A DNA stretch of 64,000 bases from Elusimicrobiaceae bacterium (GTDB lineage: Bacteria; Elusimicrobiota; Elusimicrobia; Elusimicrobiales; Elusimicrobiaceae): NCBI GenBank assembly GCA_017618215.1, contig JAFZUQ010000008.1, positions 154,635-218,634 of the forward strand. Reading direction: 5' to 3'. Positions within the stretch are counted from its first letter, which is position 1, and every line of letters begins with the position of its first letter. The notes below the pieces were generated by a model, which saw only the letters and a program-made list of their open reading frames with translations, made no database searches and was not told the origin of the DNA. Below, one piece after another: positions 34,823 to 44,053 of this stretch. The position numbers were made by a program, and so were the translations under genes.

Positions 34823-36390
34823 AGATAAAATTTTTTATTTTTTTATGTTTACTTTCCGGTGTGCTTTTTGCGTTTAACGGTAAATTTGAACTATCTGAAG
34901 AAGCTCAAAAACAGGCAGATTTTTATAATAAATTTTTGCAGGCTTTAAAGTTTGAAAAGGAAAATAATAAACAAGAGGCACTTGTACTTCTTAAGGAGCT
35001 TTTGGATAAAACCCCAGACGATAAACACTTAATACATGAGTATTGTTATCTTGCGCTTGATAATAAAAAAGAGGAATTTAATTTTTGCAAAACTGCGCTT
35101 GAAAATTTAAAAGAAAAATCTTGGCAAAACCATACTGTTTTAGGCGATTACTATTTAAGGGAAGGTTCTTTGACACAAGCATTAAGCGAGTATGAAAAGG
35201 CCTTAAAATTTAACCCGGAAAATTTGGATTTATCCTTCCACTACGCTGGGATTTTGGCAAGTAAAGACCAACAATCTGCGATAAATTACCTCAATAACTT
35301 AGCAAAAGAATATCCGCAAACGGAAAGCTTTATAAAATTGAAAATTGCCGATATTTATTTAAAAAACAAAGAAGAAGACAAAGCAATTTCCGTGATGGAA
35401 AACTCTTTAAAAACCGTAAAAAACAAAGAAGGAATTTACTTAAATCTAATCAAAATTTACGAGCGAAAAAAGGACGCAAAAAAACTTTATGCAATATATC
35501 AGGCAATGTATAAAGACGGTTTAACAAACACCGAAATGCTTGAAAAGTTGGGCAGCCTTGCGGTAATGGAACAAGACGAAGAAAACGCCACAAAATATTT
35601 TGCCGAACTTTTAAATTTAGATGAGAAAAACCCATATGCAGCGCGTTATTTTGCTACTTATGAACAAAGCCAAGGCCGTTATGAAAGTGCTTTAAATTAT
35701 CTAAAACAATCACGTGATTTCGATGAAGCACCTGCCATGCAAATTAAAGCCGGATATTATTTAAGTTTGCTTTCAAAACAAGATGAACTTTTAAATTTAA
35801 TGGAAAACGCACATAAAAAATTCCCGGATAATAATGAAATTTCTTATTATTATGCTTTGGCTTTGAGAGACGGCAAAAAATATGATAAATCTGCCGAAAT
35901 ATTTGAAGAAATTTTGCAAAATATACCGGAAAACGAACTTATACTTTTCAATTACGGGGCATTACTTTATGAACAAAAAAGATACAAGAAAATGGAGGAA
36001 GTTTTAAGGAAACTCCTTACCATAAACCCGGATAATTCACAGGCATTAAACTTCCTTGGATATTTTTTGGTAGATAAAGGCAAGAAAGAAAATTTGGAAG
36101 AAGGATATAAATTAATTTCCAAAGCATTAAGTTTTAAACCTAGTGAAATTACTTATCAAGATTCACTCGCTTGGTATTATTTTAGGGTAGGGAATTACGT
36201 GGAAGCAAATAAAATTTTAAACAGTTTTAATAACGTGCAAGATGAAGAAATTTATTTACATAAAGCGGAAGTTGCATATGCTTTAAAAGATTTTGAAGGT
36301 GCAGTAAAAAATTATGAAAGTGTTTTAAAAATAAACCCCAAAAATAAAGTTGCAAAGAGGGGGCTTAATAGGGCAAAGAAGGGGATTTAA
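34819..36390 (+). CDS. Exported tetratricopeptide-repeat protein
   Basis: Protein of 523 residues with signal peptide MKIKFFIFLCLLSGVLFA and then TPR units through most of its length (about 30-520), for example GSLTQALSEYEKALKFNPENLDL and FEGAVKNYESVLKINPKN. It probably has a scaffold role in the periplasm. The partner is unknown. The gene overlaps the acetyltransferase by 4 bases and ends the tsaE operon. It lies just before the Tad-like locus promoter. Confidence 0.82.
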   Translation: MKIKFFIFLCLLSGVLFAFNGKFELSEEAQKQADFYNKFLQALKFEKENNKQEALVLLKELLDKTPDDKHLIHEYCYLALDNKKEEFNFCKTALENLKEKSWQNHTVLGDYYLREGSLTQALSEYEKALKFNPENLDLSFHYAGILASKDQQSAINYLNNLAKEYPQTESFIKLKIADIYLKNKEEDKAISVMENSLKTVKNKEGIYLNLIKIYERKKDAKKLYAIYQAMYKDGLTNTEMLEKLGSLAVMEQDEENATKYFAELLNLDEKNPYAARYFATYEQSQGRYESALNYLKQSRDFDEAPAMQIKAGYYLSLLSKQDELLNLMENAHKKFPDNNEISYYYALALRDGKKYDKSAEIFEEILQNIPENELILFNYGALLYEQKRYKKMEEVLRKLLTINPDNSQALNFLGYFLVDKGKKENLEEGYKLISKALSFKPSEITYQDSLAWYYFRVGNYVEANKILNSFNNVQDEEIYLHKAEVAYALKDFEGAVKNYESVLKINPKNKVAKRGLNRAKKGI

Positions 36391-36398
36391 AAAAGTTG

Positions 36399-36427
36399 TT
36401 GACATTTTGCTCAAAAGTTGCGAAAAT
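36399..36427 (+). promoter_or_regulatory. Promoter of the Tad-like locus
   Basis: A consensus TTGACA (36399-36404), 17-base spacer and GAAAAT (36422-36427, 4 of 6 matches). A GAGGTG ribosome site follows at 36434-36439. It lies between the TPR gene and the first gene of the locus. Confidence 0.55.
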
Positions 36428-36444
36428 ATATTTGAGGTGTTTTT

Positions 36445-39400
36445 TTGATTATGAAAAATATAACATTTAATAGGATTTCTTTTTTTAGGGCATTTCCTAT
36501 TTTAGGGGTGCTTTGTTTTATTATCTTTGGGACGGTTAATTTGCTAGCCCAAACGGCGATGGTAACAAATAACTTTGTATATTATCCTCCAACACAGGAC
36601 CAAGTCGCAAATTATCAATGTGTACTTTCTCCCTCTAGCTATCCGAATTCCAACTCGTATGGTAATCGTTCCTTTTTCTTGAATCCGAACCATTGGTTTG
36701 TAAATGGATATAATGAGGCCTCTGAGGATCCTTGGGTTAACTCCGCACTAATTGAATTCGATCAAGTTTACCCTGATGAAACAACACCTGCACCTTATCC
36801 TAACCATTGTTTAACCTTATGTGCTGAAGTCACTTGTTCAAACCCCGTAAGATTAATAGAAAGTTCAAATTCAAGTGGTACTGCGACAGTAATAAATACC
36901 ATCGCAAGCGGTGATTTTCCTATCCAAACAATTTTATTTGATATTTTTAAATACCAAGCGGGTTCAAACCCCTATAATGCCGATACAACTCCACCGATAA
37001 GAACTATAGCAATGTACCCTGCACAGAATGGAGATCTTGACAATGTATGCAAAGGGGTACCAGTCTTTTGTAGCGGTGAAGATTGCAATATTTATCCTGA
37101 ACAAAAGAAGTCTTGTTGTGATGATTGTACGTGGCCGAGTGGTACCGGTCGTTGCTCAGCTAAATCAAATTCTTGTCAGAGTGCAAGTACTTGTAATGCA
37201 CAGTTCTGCGACTTTCATATAGGTGCTTGTGTGAATCATTCTACAGATAGTTGTGCCGAGGAAGGTACAACGCAAAGTCTTTGTACCGGTATGTATGGAA
37301 ATATTTGTGAATGGACAAATGGCAGATGCAGATATAAAAGTCCAAATATTTGCAGTACCAATTTGATAGCTAATGGGGAATGTGATTCGGATGTTTGCTC
37401 TCGTAGACCGGGATGCCGCAATCTTCAAGTTGACAGATGTGCTGATGAAGGTGCATTAGAGGTAAACTGCACCGGTATATATGGAAATATTTGTGAGTGG
37501 GTAGAAGGTGTTGGATGTAGATACAAAAATTCAAATATTTGTGCTACTAATTTCTTAGCTACCGGACAATGTGATAGTGATGTTTGTGCTCCTGATCCTG
37601 TTGCTTGTTATCCATTAGATCCTTCACCTTGTGTCGGTTTATCAGAAAATAATTGTACAACGGGAACTGCAAATACCTATTGTCAATGGACGCCGCCATC
37701 TGTTACTTTTAGTTGTCATCATCCTAACGAATGTAATTCTGTGCAATCTTTTCCTTCTGAAAGTGCTTGTAAAGCAGGTTTAAAGACTTTACATTTTTGC
37801 ACACCATGGGACGGTACTTATGAAATAGATGGTGAATTCGGTAAAAGTAATGGACAATTTGGTTTCAGAACAACAATAAAGACAAATTATCCGGGTGACG
37901 GGATATCAGTAACGAGCGATTTAAATATAGAGCATATGATAGCATACCCCGGTGATACTCAAATACCGATGCAAGTGGATGTAACAAATGTACACTCGGT
38001 CAGAAGCAGCCCCACACTAGTGGGAACAAGCCCTGCGGTGACATCAGCGCCTTATAGATTAAGATATAGATTAAGTAAAGATGCCACTACTACTATTAAT
38101 ATAATAGACGCGGAACTTTCCAATCTGACACCAATAAGTGGAAATCCTGCAGATTATTTTATACACCGCCACTTAGTTGAAGGCCAACCGCGTGACGGGG
38201 AAGGCTTCCAGGGCGGTGCACAAAACGATTTGGTTATAACAAATGAGGACAGCTGGGACGGGCGTGATGATTACGGTAGATTGTTACCATACGGTAATTA
38301 TATGGTAAGCATACAAGCCTCAAGCCGTGATGAATGGACAGGCCCGGTAAATCGGGATTTATCAAGAGCAGTAACACGCCAATTAAGTTTGGACCCGTTA
38401 AAGATAACAGATATTGCGGTAACCGGTTTAGGTAAAGAAAGTACATCTTATGCAAAAATAGATTATATGTTAACCGAGGCTGCCACAGTTCACCTTGAAA
38501 TTTACACCCCCGGTACTACATTTGATGGTACTTTTAATATAACACCAATGGCACCAGGTGTTACACCTGCCCCTACCGTTCTTTATCCCTCTAACACTGA
38601 TGCTACGGTAATAAACCTTGATGACCATGCGAAGTCATCAACCACTGGATTAAGAACAGGTTATCGTGTTGCAAGTTATGTAGAACAAAAAGCACGCAGA
38701 ACCGATGTAAATATGAAATGGGACGGTATGTGTTGGGATACTAGGAACTGTCAAACAGAAGATGGAAGTTCTAGTCCGTTAAATCCGTATGGCACAACAG
38801 GTTCAGGTTATGCTTATGGCGGTGCAGTGCCGGATGGTGATTATGTATACTTACTTTGGGCGGAAATACCTTATGGTAGTTCTGTAGGGGGTACAGGTAG
38901 TACAGATGCTGGAGAGTTTCCTGCCGGTGATAATATCGTAGTAGTGAATAATGTTGCATGGGACGGCGTAAAAACCCGCATGATACATAATGGTATAATA
39001 CCGGTAAATAGGGGTTTCCCGGAAATAACCATTGACGCAGTTTCATATTCCACAATCGGTAGTAGCCCAATAGCTAATGGTTTGGATCCATTTGTAATCA
39101 GCTATAGTTTAAGCAGAGACAGCTATGTAGATGCCGGTATTTATACGATAGCCGCAAACGGAACTGATACAGCAGGTTATTGTGAAGAATGGCAAGTAGG
39201 AGAGGTTGAATGTGCTCCGTTTAAAGTAAAAACAATTTCAGCAAATGAAGTAAAAGAAGCCTTGACAAGAAATGTATACTATTGGGATGGTTTGGATGAT
39301 AACGGCCGTTATGTAAGTCCCGGTAACTATATGTTAAGGATAACCGCAAAAGACAGTTTATTCCCTGCTAAAATGGTAACAAGGACGATAGAGTTCCCTG

Positions 39401-41358
39401 TTGATATGTTCAGGGTAGTAGATGTAACAACAACACCTTTACTTGAACTTGGCAGCAGCGCAACATTAAGTGGCCTTGCAAGCATAAGTTATATGCTTTC
39501 CAAGAGTATGGATGTAAGTGTAAAGATATATAGTACAGGCACAGTAATTCCTACCAGCTTGGATTGCCATTGGCCGTTATATGAAATGACAACTGATCCG
39601 GCCGCTCCAGGATATTATTACTGTCAAGGTAATGTGAATTGTTGTATACATCAGTATCCAAATGTCGCTGCAGATGTCTATCCAATTAAGGAATTTAAAG
39701 GTACACGCCAAGGTGAAGGTTATACAATAACAGATTATTGGGATGGCTATAAGGTAGATGCTACGCAAATAGCTACCGAAATGATGCCGGACGGCTTATA
39801 TCCCTATGTCATAACAGCAGGTGCGCAAGTACCTTGGGCAGAATACTATAGAAATGTTAACGGAACCGGTACAGTAATTCCGCAATACGGTCCAGCTCAT
39901 CCTAAATCTACTCCGATGTATGCAAGTGACAGAGTAACCGGTTATGTAACAATTTCCCGCGGGCCTGTGTATTTTACCGATATTAATATAAGGGCAACTC
40001 ACCCAACCCAATATTACAGCAGTGCAACAGTTGAGCTAGCACCTTATGAAATAGAATTTAGTGTAAATCGTATAAGCAGTGTGACTGTGGAAATTATCAG
40101 CACTGTAGCCGGTGCCTGTTCTGATGAAAACGGTAACATAGGTGTAGGTACAGTTTGCCGTACATTAACAAGAACAAACTTTATTAACGGCAACTTGTTA
40201 GATTACAATGTGTATGATGCTGATGTTCTAAATACACTGTACTGGGATGGTAAGGATGCTAAAGGAAATTATGTAAAAATAGCCAATTACCAAGTTAAAT
40301 TTACAGCGGTACCTTACCTCGGTAATAACAACAGTGATCCCGGATTAAATATAACGGTAGAAAATAGGAATTTAGTAGTAAACAACTTCCAGGTATTTGA
40401 TAGATATATTTGGGACGTCGCAACACAAAATAAAGGCCAAGGAAAGTTTGCCTATCAGATATCAGTCCCGATGAAGACGGCAATCCAAATCTTTAAACCG
40501 GGAACAAGGGTAGTAAAATTATCTACCGGCGAATTGGAAAACCCAATACTCGGCTACACTTCGCAGTACGGTAATGTGTATTCAACGGATACACGTGATG
40601 TCTTGGTTAAAGCGATAGTAGGTGTCCGCCCGAACTTGGTAAGTTTGGAAGAAATTTGGGACGGTACAGACTATGCAGGACAAAAAGTACCGGACGGTAT
40701 ATATCCGTTCAGATACGTAACTGTGCTTGACAGCTATAGAATGAACAGTATAACCGGTGACCCGATAGTGGATGTAAACTGTGACAAACCAGATGATCCT
40801 AATTGTCTTAATGAAGTTTCAGAAGTCGTTATGGATTGGGATAAATATATCAACTTGAGTGTGATTAACGTAGTAAACGGTGACAGTTGGTATGCCGATA
40901 TTGATTGGAAAGATCCGAAAGTTACAATGTTCTACCCGAACCCGTTAAAGGAAGATAATGGTTTCTTTGAAGTAACAAAAGTGCCGGCCCCTGGAACATT
41001 AACCATAAAAATATATAATATCGCAGGGGATTTGGTGCGCGATAGTGGGTATGACTGCGTGAACGCAATAGGTACTGTAGCAAAATTGGAAGATTTCAAT
41101 AGTACTTACGGCGGAATAACACCGGACTGGAACTATAACGGTTATAGTAACCCTGTATTAGACACATCAACACCGGATCCTGACTTGTTAGGAAGCCATG
41201 CATTAGGGCGTAATTCAGCATTAAGGTGCAAATGGGATAAGAAAAACAACGCAAGTAAAAAAGTTGCACGCGGTTTGTATTATGCCATCATGACTTTGGA
41301 CCCGACCAGAGGTAATGCAAAGAAATCACAAAGAGTGATTAAGATTTTAATACCGTAA
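36445..41358 (+). CDS. Giant Cys-rich secreted protein with FlgD-Ig-like repeats and T9SS-like C-terminus
   Basis: Protein of 1637 residues with signal peptide (hydrophobic part about 16-36, ending LLAQ). A Cys-rich region (about 190-455) contains two copies of a 62-residue unit starting at C270 and C332 (CADEG, GNICEW, CRYK, CDSDVC). From about 560 on come at least seven units marked by WDG followed by G-x-Y strands (WDGRDDYGRLLPYGNYMVSI, YWDGLDDNGRYVSPGNYML), which are FlgD-Ig-like. The end shows FYPNPL, TIKIYNIAGDLVRD and VARGLYYAIMTLD, like a T9SS type A sorting domain. It is likely a surface adhesin or pilus-associated protein. Start: TTG at 36445 has the better ribosome spacing; ATG at 36451 is the alternative. 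Confidence 0.75.
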   Translation: MIMKNITFNRISFFRAFPILGVLCFIIFGTVNLLAQTAMVTNNFVYYPPTQDQVANYQCVLSPSSYPNSNSYGNRSFFLNPNHWFVNGYNEASEDPWVNSALIEFDQVYPDETTPAPYPNHCLTLCAEVTCSNPVRLIESSNSSGTATVINTIASGDFPIQTILFDIFKYQAGSNPYNADTTPPIRTIAMYPAQNGDLDNVCKGVPVFCSGEDCNIYPEQKKSCCDDCTWPSGTGRCSAKSNSCQSASTCNAQFCDFHIGACVNHSTDSCAEEGTTQSLCTGMYGNICEWTNGRCRYKSPNICSTNLIANGECDSDVCSRRPGCRNLQVDRCADEGALEVNCTGIYGNICEWVEGVGCRYKNSNICATNFLATGQCDSDVCAPDPVACYPLDPSPCVGLSENNCTTGTANTYCQWTPPSVTFSCHHPNECNSVQSFPSESACKAGLKTLHFCTPWDGTYEIDGEFGKSNGQFGFRTTIKTNYPGDGISVTSDLNIEHMIAYPGDTQIPMQVDVTNVHSVRSSPTLVGTSPAVTSAPYRLRYRLSKDATTTINIIDAELSNLTPISGNPADYFIHRHLVEGQPRDGEGFQGGAQNDLVITNEDSWDGRDDYGRLLPYGNYMVSIQASSRDEWTGPVNRDLSRAVTRQLSLDPLKITDIAVTGLGKESTSYAKIDYMLTEAATVHLEIYTPGTTFDGTFNITPMAPGVTPAPTVLYPSNTDATVINLDDHAKSSTTGLRTGYRVASYVEQKARRTDVNMKWDGMCWDTRNCQTEDGSSSPLNPYGTTGSGYAYGGAVPDGDYVYLLWAEIPYGSSVGGTGSTDAGEFPAGDNIVVVNNVAWDGVKTRMIHNGIIPVNRGFPEITIDAVSYSTIGSSPIANGLDPFVISYSLSRDSYVDAGIYTIAANGTDTAGYCEEWQVGEVECAPFKVKTISANEVKEALTRNVYYWDGLDDNGRYVSPGNYMLRITAKDSLFPAKMVTRTIEFPVDMFRVVDVTTTPLLELGSSATLSGLASISYMLSKSMDVSVKIYSTGTVIPTSLDCHWPLYEMTTDPAAPGYYYCQGNVNCCIHQYPNVAADVYPIKEFKGTRQGEGYTITDYWDGYKVDATQIATEMMPDGLYPYVITAGAQVPWAEYYRNVNGTGTVIPQYGPAHPKSTPMYASDRVTGYVTISRGPVYFTDINIRATHPTQYYSSATVELAPYEIEFSVNRISSVTVEIISTVAGACSDENGNIGVGTVCRTLTRTNFINGNLLDYNVYDADVLNTLYWDGKDAKGNYVKIANYQVKFTAVPYLGNNNSDPGLNITVENRNLVVNNFQVFDRYIWDVATQNKGQGKFAYQISVPMKTAIQIFKPGTRVVKLSTGELENPILGYTSQYGNVYSTDTRDVLVKAIVGVRPNLVSLEEIWDGTDYAGQKVPDGIYPFRYVTVLDSYRMNSITGDPIVDVNCDKPDDPNCLNEVSEVVMDWDKYINLSVINVVNGDSWYADIDWKDPKVTMFYPNPLKEDNGFFEVTKVPAPGTLTIKIYNIAGDLVRDSGYDCVNAIGTVAKLEDFNSTYGGITPDWNYNGYSNPVLDTSTPDPDLLGSHALGRNSALRCKWDKKNNASKKVARGLYYAIMTLDPTRGNAKKSQRVIKILIP
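37252..37600 (+). repeat. Two 62-residue Cys-rich protein repeats
   Basis: Two units in the giant protein, starting at codons 270 and 332 (37252 and 37438), share spacing of cysteines and the words GNICEW, CRYK and CDSDVC. They are diverged at the DNA level, so this is an old domain duplication rather than a recent one. Confidence 0.7.
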
Positions 41359-41379
41359 AAGGTTTAAAAAGGAATTAAA

Positions 41380-42342
41380 ATGAAAAAATTAACACTTATA
41401 TTTGTAATAATGTTTGCAACGCTTGCTGCGCAAGCTGATATTCATGACAATGCAGGTACTTCAGCAGGTGCCTTTATGAAACTCGGTACAGGTGCGCCGG
41501 AAGGTCAGGCTTTGGGTAACTCTTTTACGGCACTTTCCCATGGAACACAAGCTTTGTTTTGGAACCCTGCAGGTGCTGCGGTGGCAAATACAAGGGAATT
41601 CCAGGTTTCCCACATGCAATGGTTTCAGGGCGTTAGCGATACTGCCATTGCATATATTCAACCTTTAGGGAAAACGAACCTCGGTTTCACTTTGCGTTAT
41701 TTAAGATTGGGTAGCTTGGAAACACGCGATATTGAAGGTATACCCCAAAATTATACCGGCCAATTTATACAAGACTATGTCGCAACAGTCAGTTTGGCCA
41801 GAACATTTTTTGGTTTCCTTGATATTGGCGGTACGGCAAAGTACATCAATGAAAACAACGTCGGTGTAAAACATGTTAACCCTGCCTTTGATGTGGGCGG
41901 GCGTTTGAGATTTGGCAGAAACGATACTTTGGTCTTAGGTTTTATGGGGCAAAATTTAGGGGATAAGGAAGAGGTCCCTACCGCTTTACGCGGCGGTTTA
42001 GCCTTTAATACCAAGTATTATACTTTAACCGGCGAACTTGTAAAATATGTTGACGATAAAGCCCGCTACGGTATAGGGCTTGTTATACACTTGCCGGAAG
42101 ATTTAATTGAGGTTGCAGTTTTTGATATTCGCGTCGGTTACTATAACCGTGAAAATACCGGCTATGCAGAAGATGGGGATTTGGCAGATAAAATCGGCCT
42201 TACCGACACTTCTAAACTTACTTTCGGTTTTGGTTTTTACAGTAGTGAAGTTATGGGCTATGGTTTAGGTATTGATTATGCCATGATGCCGTCCGGTGCA
42301 TTAGGTACGGCACATCAATTATCATTAAGGGTGCAATTTTAG
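41380..42342 (+). CDS. PorV/UPF0164-like outer-membrane barrel protein
   Basis: Exported protein of 320 residues with signal peptide MKKLTLIFVIMFATLAAQA. The N-terminal GAFMKLGTGAPEGQALGNSFTAL and QALFWNPAGAA are the hallmark of the PorV/PorQ/UPF0164 family, followed by many amphipathic strands and a terminal phenylalanine (LSLRVQF), as in outer-membrane barrels. In Bacteroidota PorV shuttles type IX secretion substrates. Here it directly follows a protein with a T9SS-like C-terminus, so it may help export or anchor it (inference). The start lies 21 bases after the giant gene. Confidence 0.8.
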   Translation: MKKLTLIFVIMFATLAAQADIHDNAGTSAGAFMKLGTGAPEGQALGNSFTALSHGTQALFWNPAGAAVANTREFQVSHMQWFQGVSDTAIAYIQPLGKTNLGFTLRYLRLGSLETRDIEGIPQNYTGQFIQDYVATVSLARTFFGFLDIGGTAKYINENNVGVKHVNPAFDVGGRLRFGRNDTLVLGFMGQNLGDKEEVPTALRGGLAFNTKYYTLTGELVKYVDDKARYGIGLVIHLPEDLIEVAVFDIRVGYYNRENTGYAEDGDLADKIGLTDTSKLTFGFGFYSSEVMGYGLGIDYAMMPSGALGTAHQLSLRVQF

Positions 42343-42360
42343 TTCTTTAAAAGGGGTTAT

Positions 42361-42534
42361 ATGAAAAATTCTGTAAAAAATAAAAAAGGGCAGACAACAG
42401 TAGAATATGTTTTAACTACTGCGGCTCTTTTTGTGGCCTTTGTTTTGTTTTACCGGCTTTATAGCCATATAATCCCAGTACAGTTTGAAAATGGGGCAAA
42501 AATAATTTTATCAGTGTATGAGCTGGATTCGTAA
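42361..42534 (+). CDS. Flp-like prepilin (first copy)
   Basis: A 57-residue product with a class III prepilin signal: NKKG then QTTVEYVLTTAALFVAFVLF, with Glu at +5 of the mature part. An AAGGGG site precedes the ATG. Unlike a standard Flp pilin, the part after the hydrophobic helix is longer and contains FENGAKIILSVYELDS. It may be a minor pilin or a pilus-tip subunit. Confidence 0.8.
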   Translation: MKNSVKNKKGQTTVEYVLTTAALFVAFVLFYRLYSHIIPVQFENGAKIILSVYELDS

Positions 42535-42558
42535 AATTTAAAAAGTATTGGAGGACGT

Positions 42559-42768
42559 ATGAAATATATCGCAAAAATGCACTTAGCTTTTAATAAAGCT
42601 ATTGAAAATATCAAGAATAAAAAAGGTCAAAACACTATTGAATACTTGTTTATGCTTGGTATTATTGTCGTAGTAGTTGGTGCAGTAGGGCTCTTGATTA
42701 AAAACTTCATGCCGGAATTGTTTGAACAAATCAAGGCAAAAATAATGGGTCAAGCATCAAATATATAG
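42559..42768 (+). CDS. Flp-like major prepilin (second copy)
   Basis: A 69-residue product with a strong GGAGG ribosome site. The leader of about 23 residues ends in NKKG, and the mature protein starts QNTIEYLFMLGIIVVVVGAV with Glu at +5. The short tail (LFEQIKAKIMGQASNI) is typical of Flp pilins. The good ribosome site and consensus signal make it the best candidate for the main pilus subunit. Confidence 0.88.
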   Translation: MKYIAKMHLAFNKAIENIKNKKGQNTIEYLFMLGIIVVVVGAVGLLIKNFMPELFEQIKAKIMGQASNI

Positions 42769-42777
42769 TTCTTTGAA

Positions 42778-43251
42778 ATGTTAAGAAATAAGGGTGGGCA
42801 AACAGTAATTGAACTTGTTGTAGTATTACCAATTTTCATGATGATAATTTTCGTCGTTTTAGAACTTGGTAATATAGCCTATCATACTTTGATTGCTCAC
42901 CATATTTCTTACGAACTTGCAAGGGTCGGTTCTATGGTTGGTGTTAAAAAACACGGCGGTAAAACAGATGCGACCCGAATGCAAAGCAAAATGCGTGCTG
43001 CATTATCAAAAATGCTCGGTATGGCGGATCCGGGTAAAAAAGTGAGGTTTTCCTCAAAAATTGTGCGCACGAGTAATGATCCGCAGGTGAAAGATCACCC
43101 TAATGAAGATTTGGTAGTAAATATCGTTTATAGGGTAGATTTGGCTTACCCTTTAACGAGTTATGTTTTCGCAAGTGAGCCAAAAAGGTTGGGTATTTTA
43201 TGGCTAAAGGCAAACGCCCGTATGCCTATAGAAAGGCCCTTACTGAACTGA
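42778..43251 (+). CDS. TadE-like pseudopilin
   Basis: Protein of 157 residues. The N-terminus MLRNKGGQTVIELVVVLPIFMMIIF is a prepilin-like signal (cut expected after GG, Glu at +5) followed by one membrane span. The rest (about 35-157) is a soluble periplasmic domain, as in TadE/TadF pseudopilins. It starts 9 bases after the second pilin gene. Confidence 0.85.
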   Translation: MLRNKGGQTVIELVVVLPIFMMIIFVVLELGNIAYHTLIAHHISYELARVGSMVGVKKHGGKTDATRMQSKMRAALSKMLGMADPGKKVRFSSKIVRTSNDPQVKDHPNEDLVVNIVYRVDLAYPLTSYVFASEPKRLGILWLKANARMPIERPLLN

Positions 43252-43284
43252 TTTGAAATATTTGTAGTAGTTTTAAGGAGAATT

Positions 43285-44043
43285 ATGAACAAAAAAAATG
43301 CTTTAATACCGTTACTTTTTGCAGTAGTTGCAGCGGTTATTTATTTCTTGATACTTAATATGGCACAAAGTTCCTTGCAAAAAGCGAGCAATGCCGTAAC
43401 AGTAGCAGTAGCTAATGTTGATATTCCGGAAGGCAAAGTAATGCAAAGAAATTTTGTTACCGCTAAGGAAATTCCTTCTGCATATGTACAAAGGGGGGCA
43501 TTTGTTTTGTCTAAAGGTGATAATATTGCAGATATCGAAAATATGGTTACCCGCATTTCAATTTCCAAAGATGACCAAATAACAAGGTCAGCTTTAGCCT
43601 CTTTAAGCCCTGATGCCGGTATAAGTTTGAAAGTAACCCCAAATTATCGTGCTTTTATTTTGGAAGTTAATAATAATGTCTCAAATTTAGTGAAACCGGG
43701 CGATAAAGTTGATATCTTGCTGACTTTCGAAGCGGCATTAAAAGGCGGCGCTAAAGAAAATATGGCCGCAACAATTTTGCAGAACATCTTGGTCTTGGGT
43801 GTAGGTTCTAATTTAGGTCAAGGTTTGGATGCTGCTGGTAAAACGGCGAATTCCGAAAGGGAAGCAAATGCGGCAGCATTTTCTGACCGTTCTGTTTTGA
43901 GTTTGGCTTTAACTCCTCTTGAAGCACAATATTTGGCACTTGCGAAAGAAGAGGGGGAAGTAACAATAGTTGTTCGCTCCAGCGGGGATAGCAAAATGTA
44001 CCCGATGGCAGTTTCAAGTTTTTCAAAATTATTTAGTTATTAA
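43285..44043 (+). CDS. cpaB: Pilus assembly protein CpaB/RcpC
   Basis: Protein of 252 residues with one N-terminal span (about 8-25) and an SAF domain (about 38-110; VANVDIPEGKVMQRNFVTAKEIP), then the CpaB segment LVKPGDKVDILLTF and a C-terminal LSLALTPLEAQYLALAKEEG. It resides in the periplasm, where CpaB-type proteins are thought to support the secretin channel. A TTAAGGAG site precedes the ATG. Confidence 0.88.
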   Translation: MNKKNALIPLLFAVVAAVIYFLILNMAQSSLQKASNAVTVAVANVDIPEGKVMQRNFVTAKEIPSAYVQRGAFVLSKGDNIADIENMVTRISISKDDQITRSALASLSPDAGISLKVTPNYRAFILEVNNNVSNLVKPGDKVDILLTFEAALKGGAKENMAATILQNILVLGVGSNLGQGLDAAGKTANSEREANAAAFSDRSVLSLALTPLEAQYLALAKEEGEVTIVVRSSGDSKMYPMAVSSFSKLFSY

Positions 44044-44053
44044 GGGATAAATT

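Noticed and set aside
37252..37600. Cys-rich units as zinc fingers
   Set aside because: The protein is exported and the cysteine spacing does not fit a zinc-finger class; disulfides are more likely.
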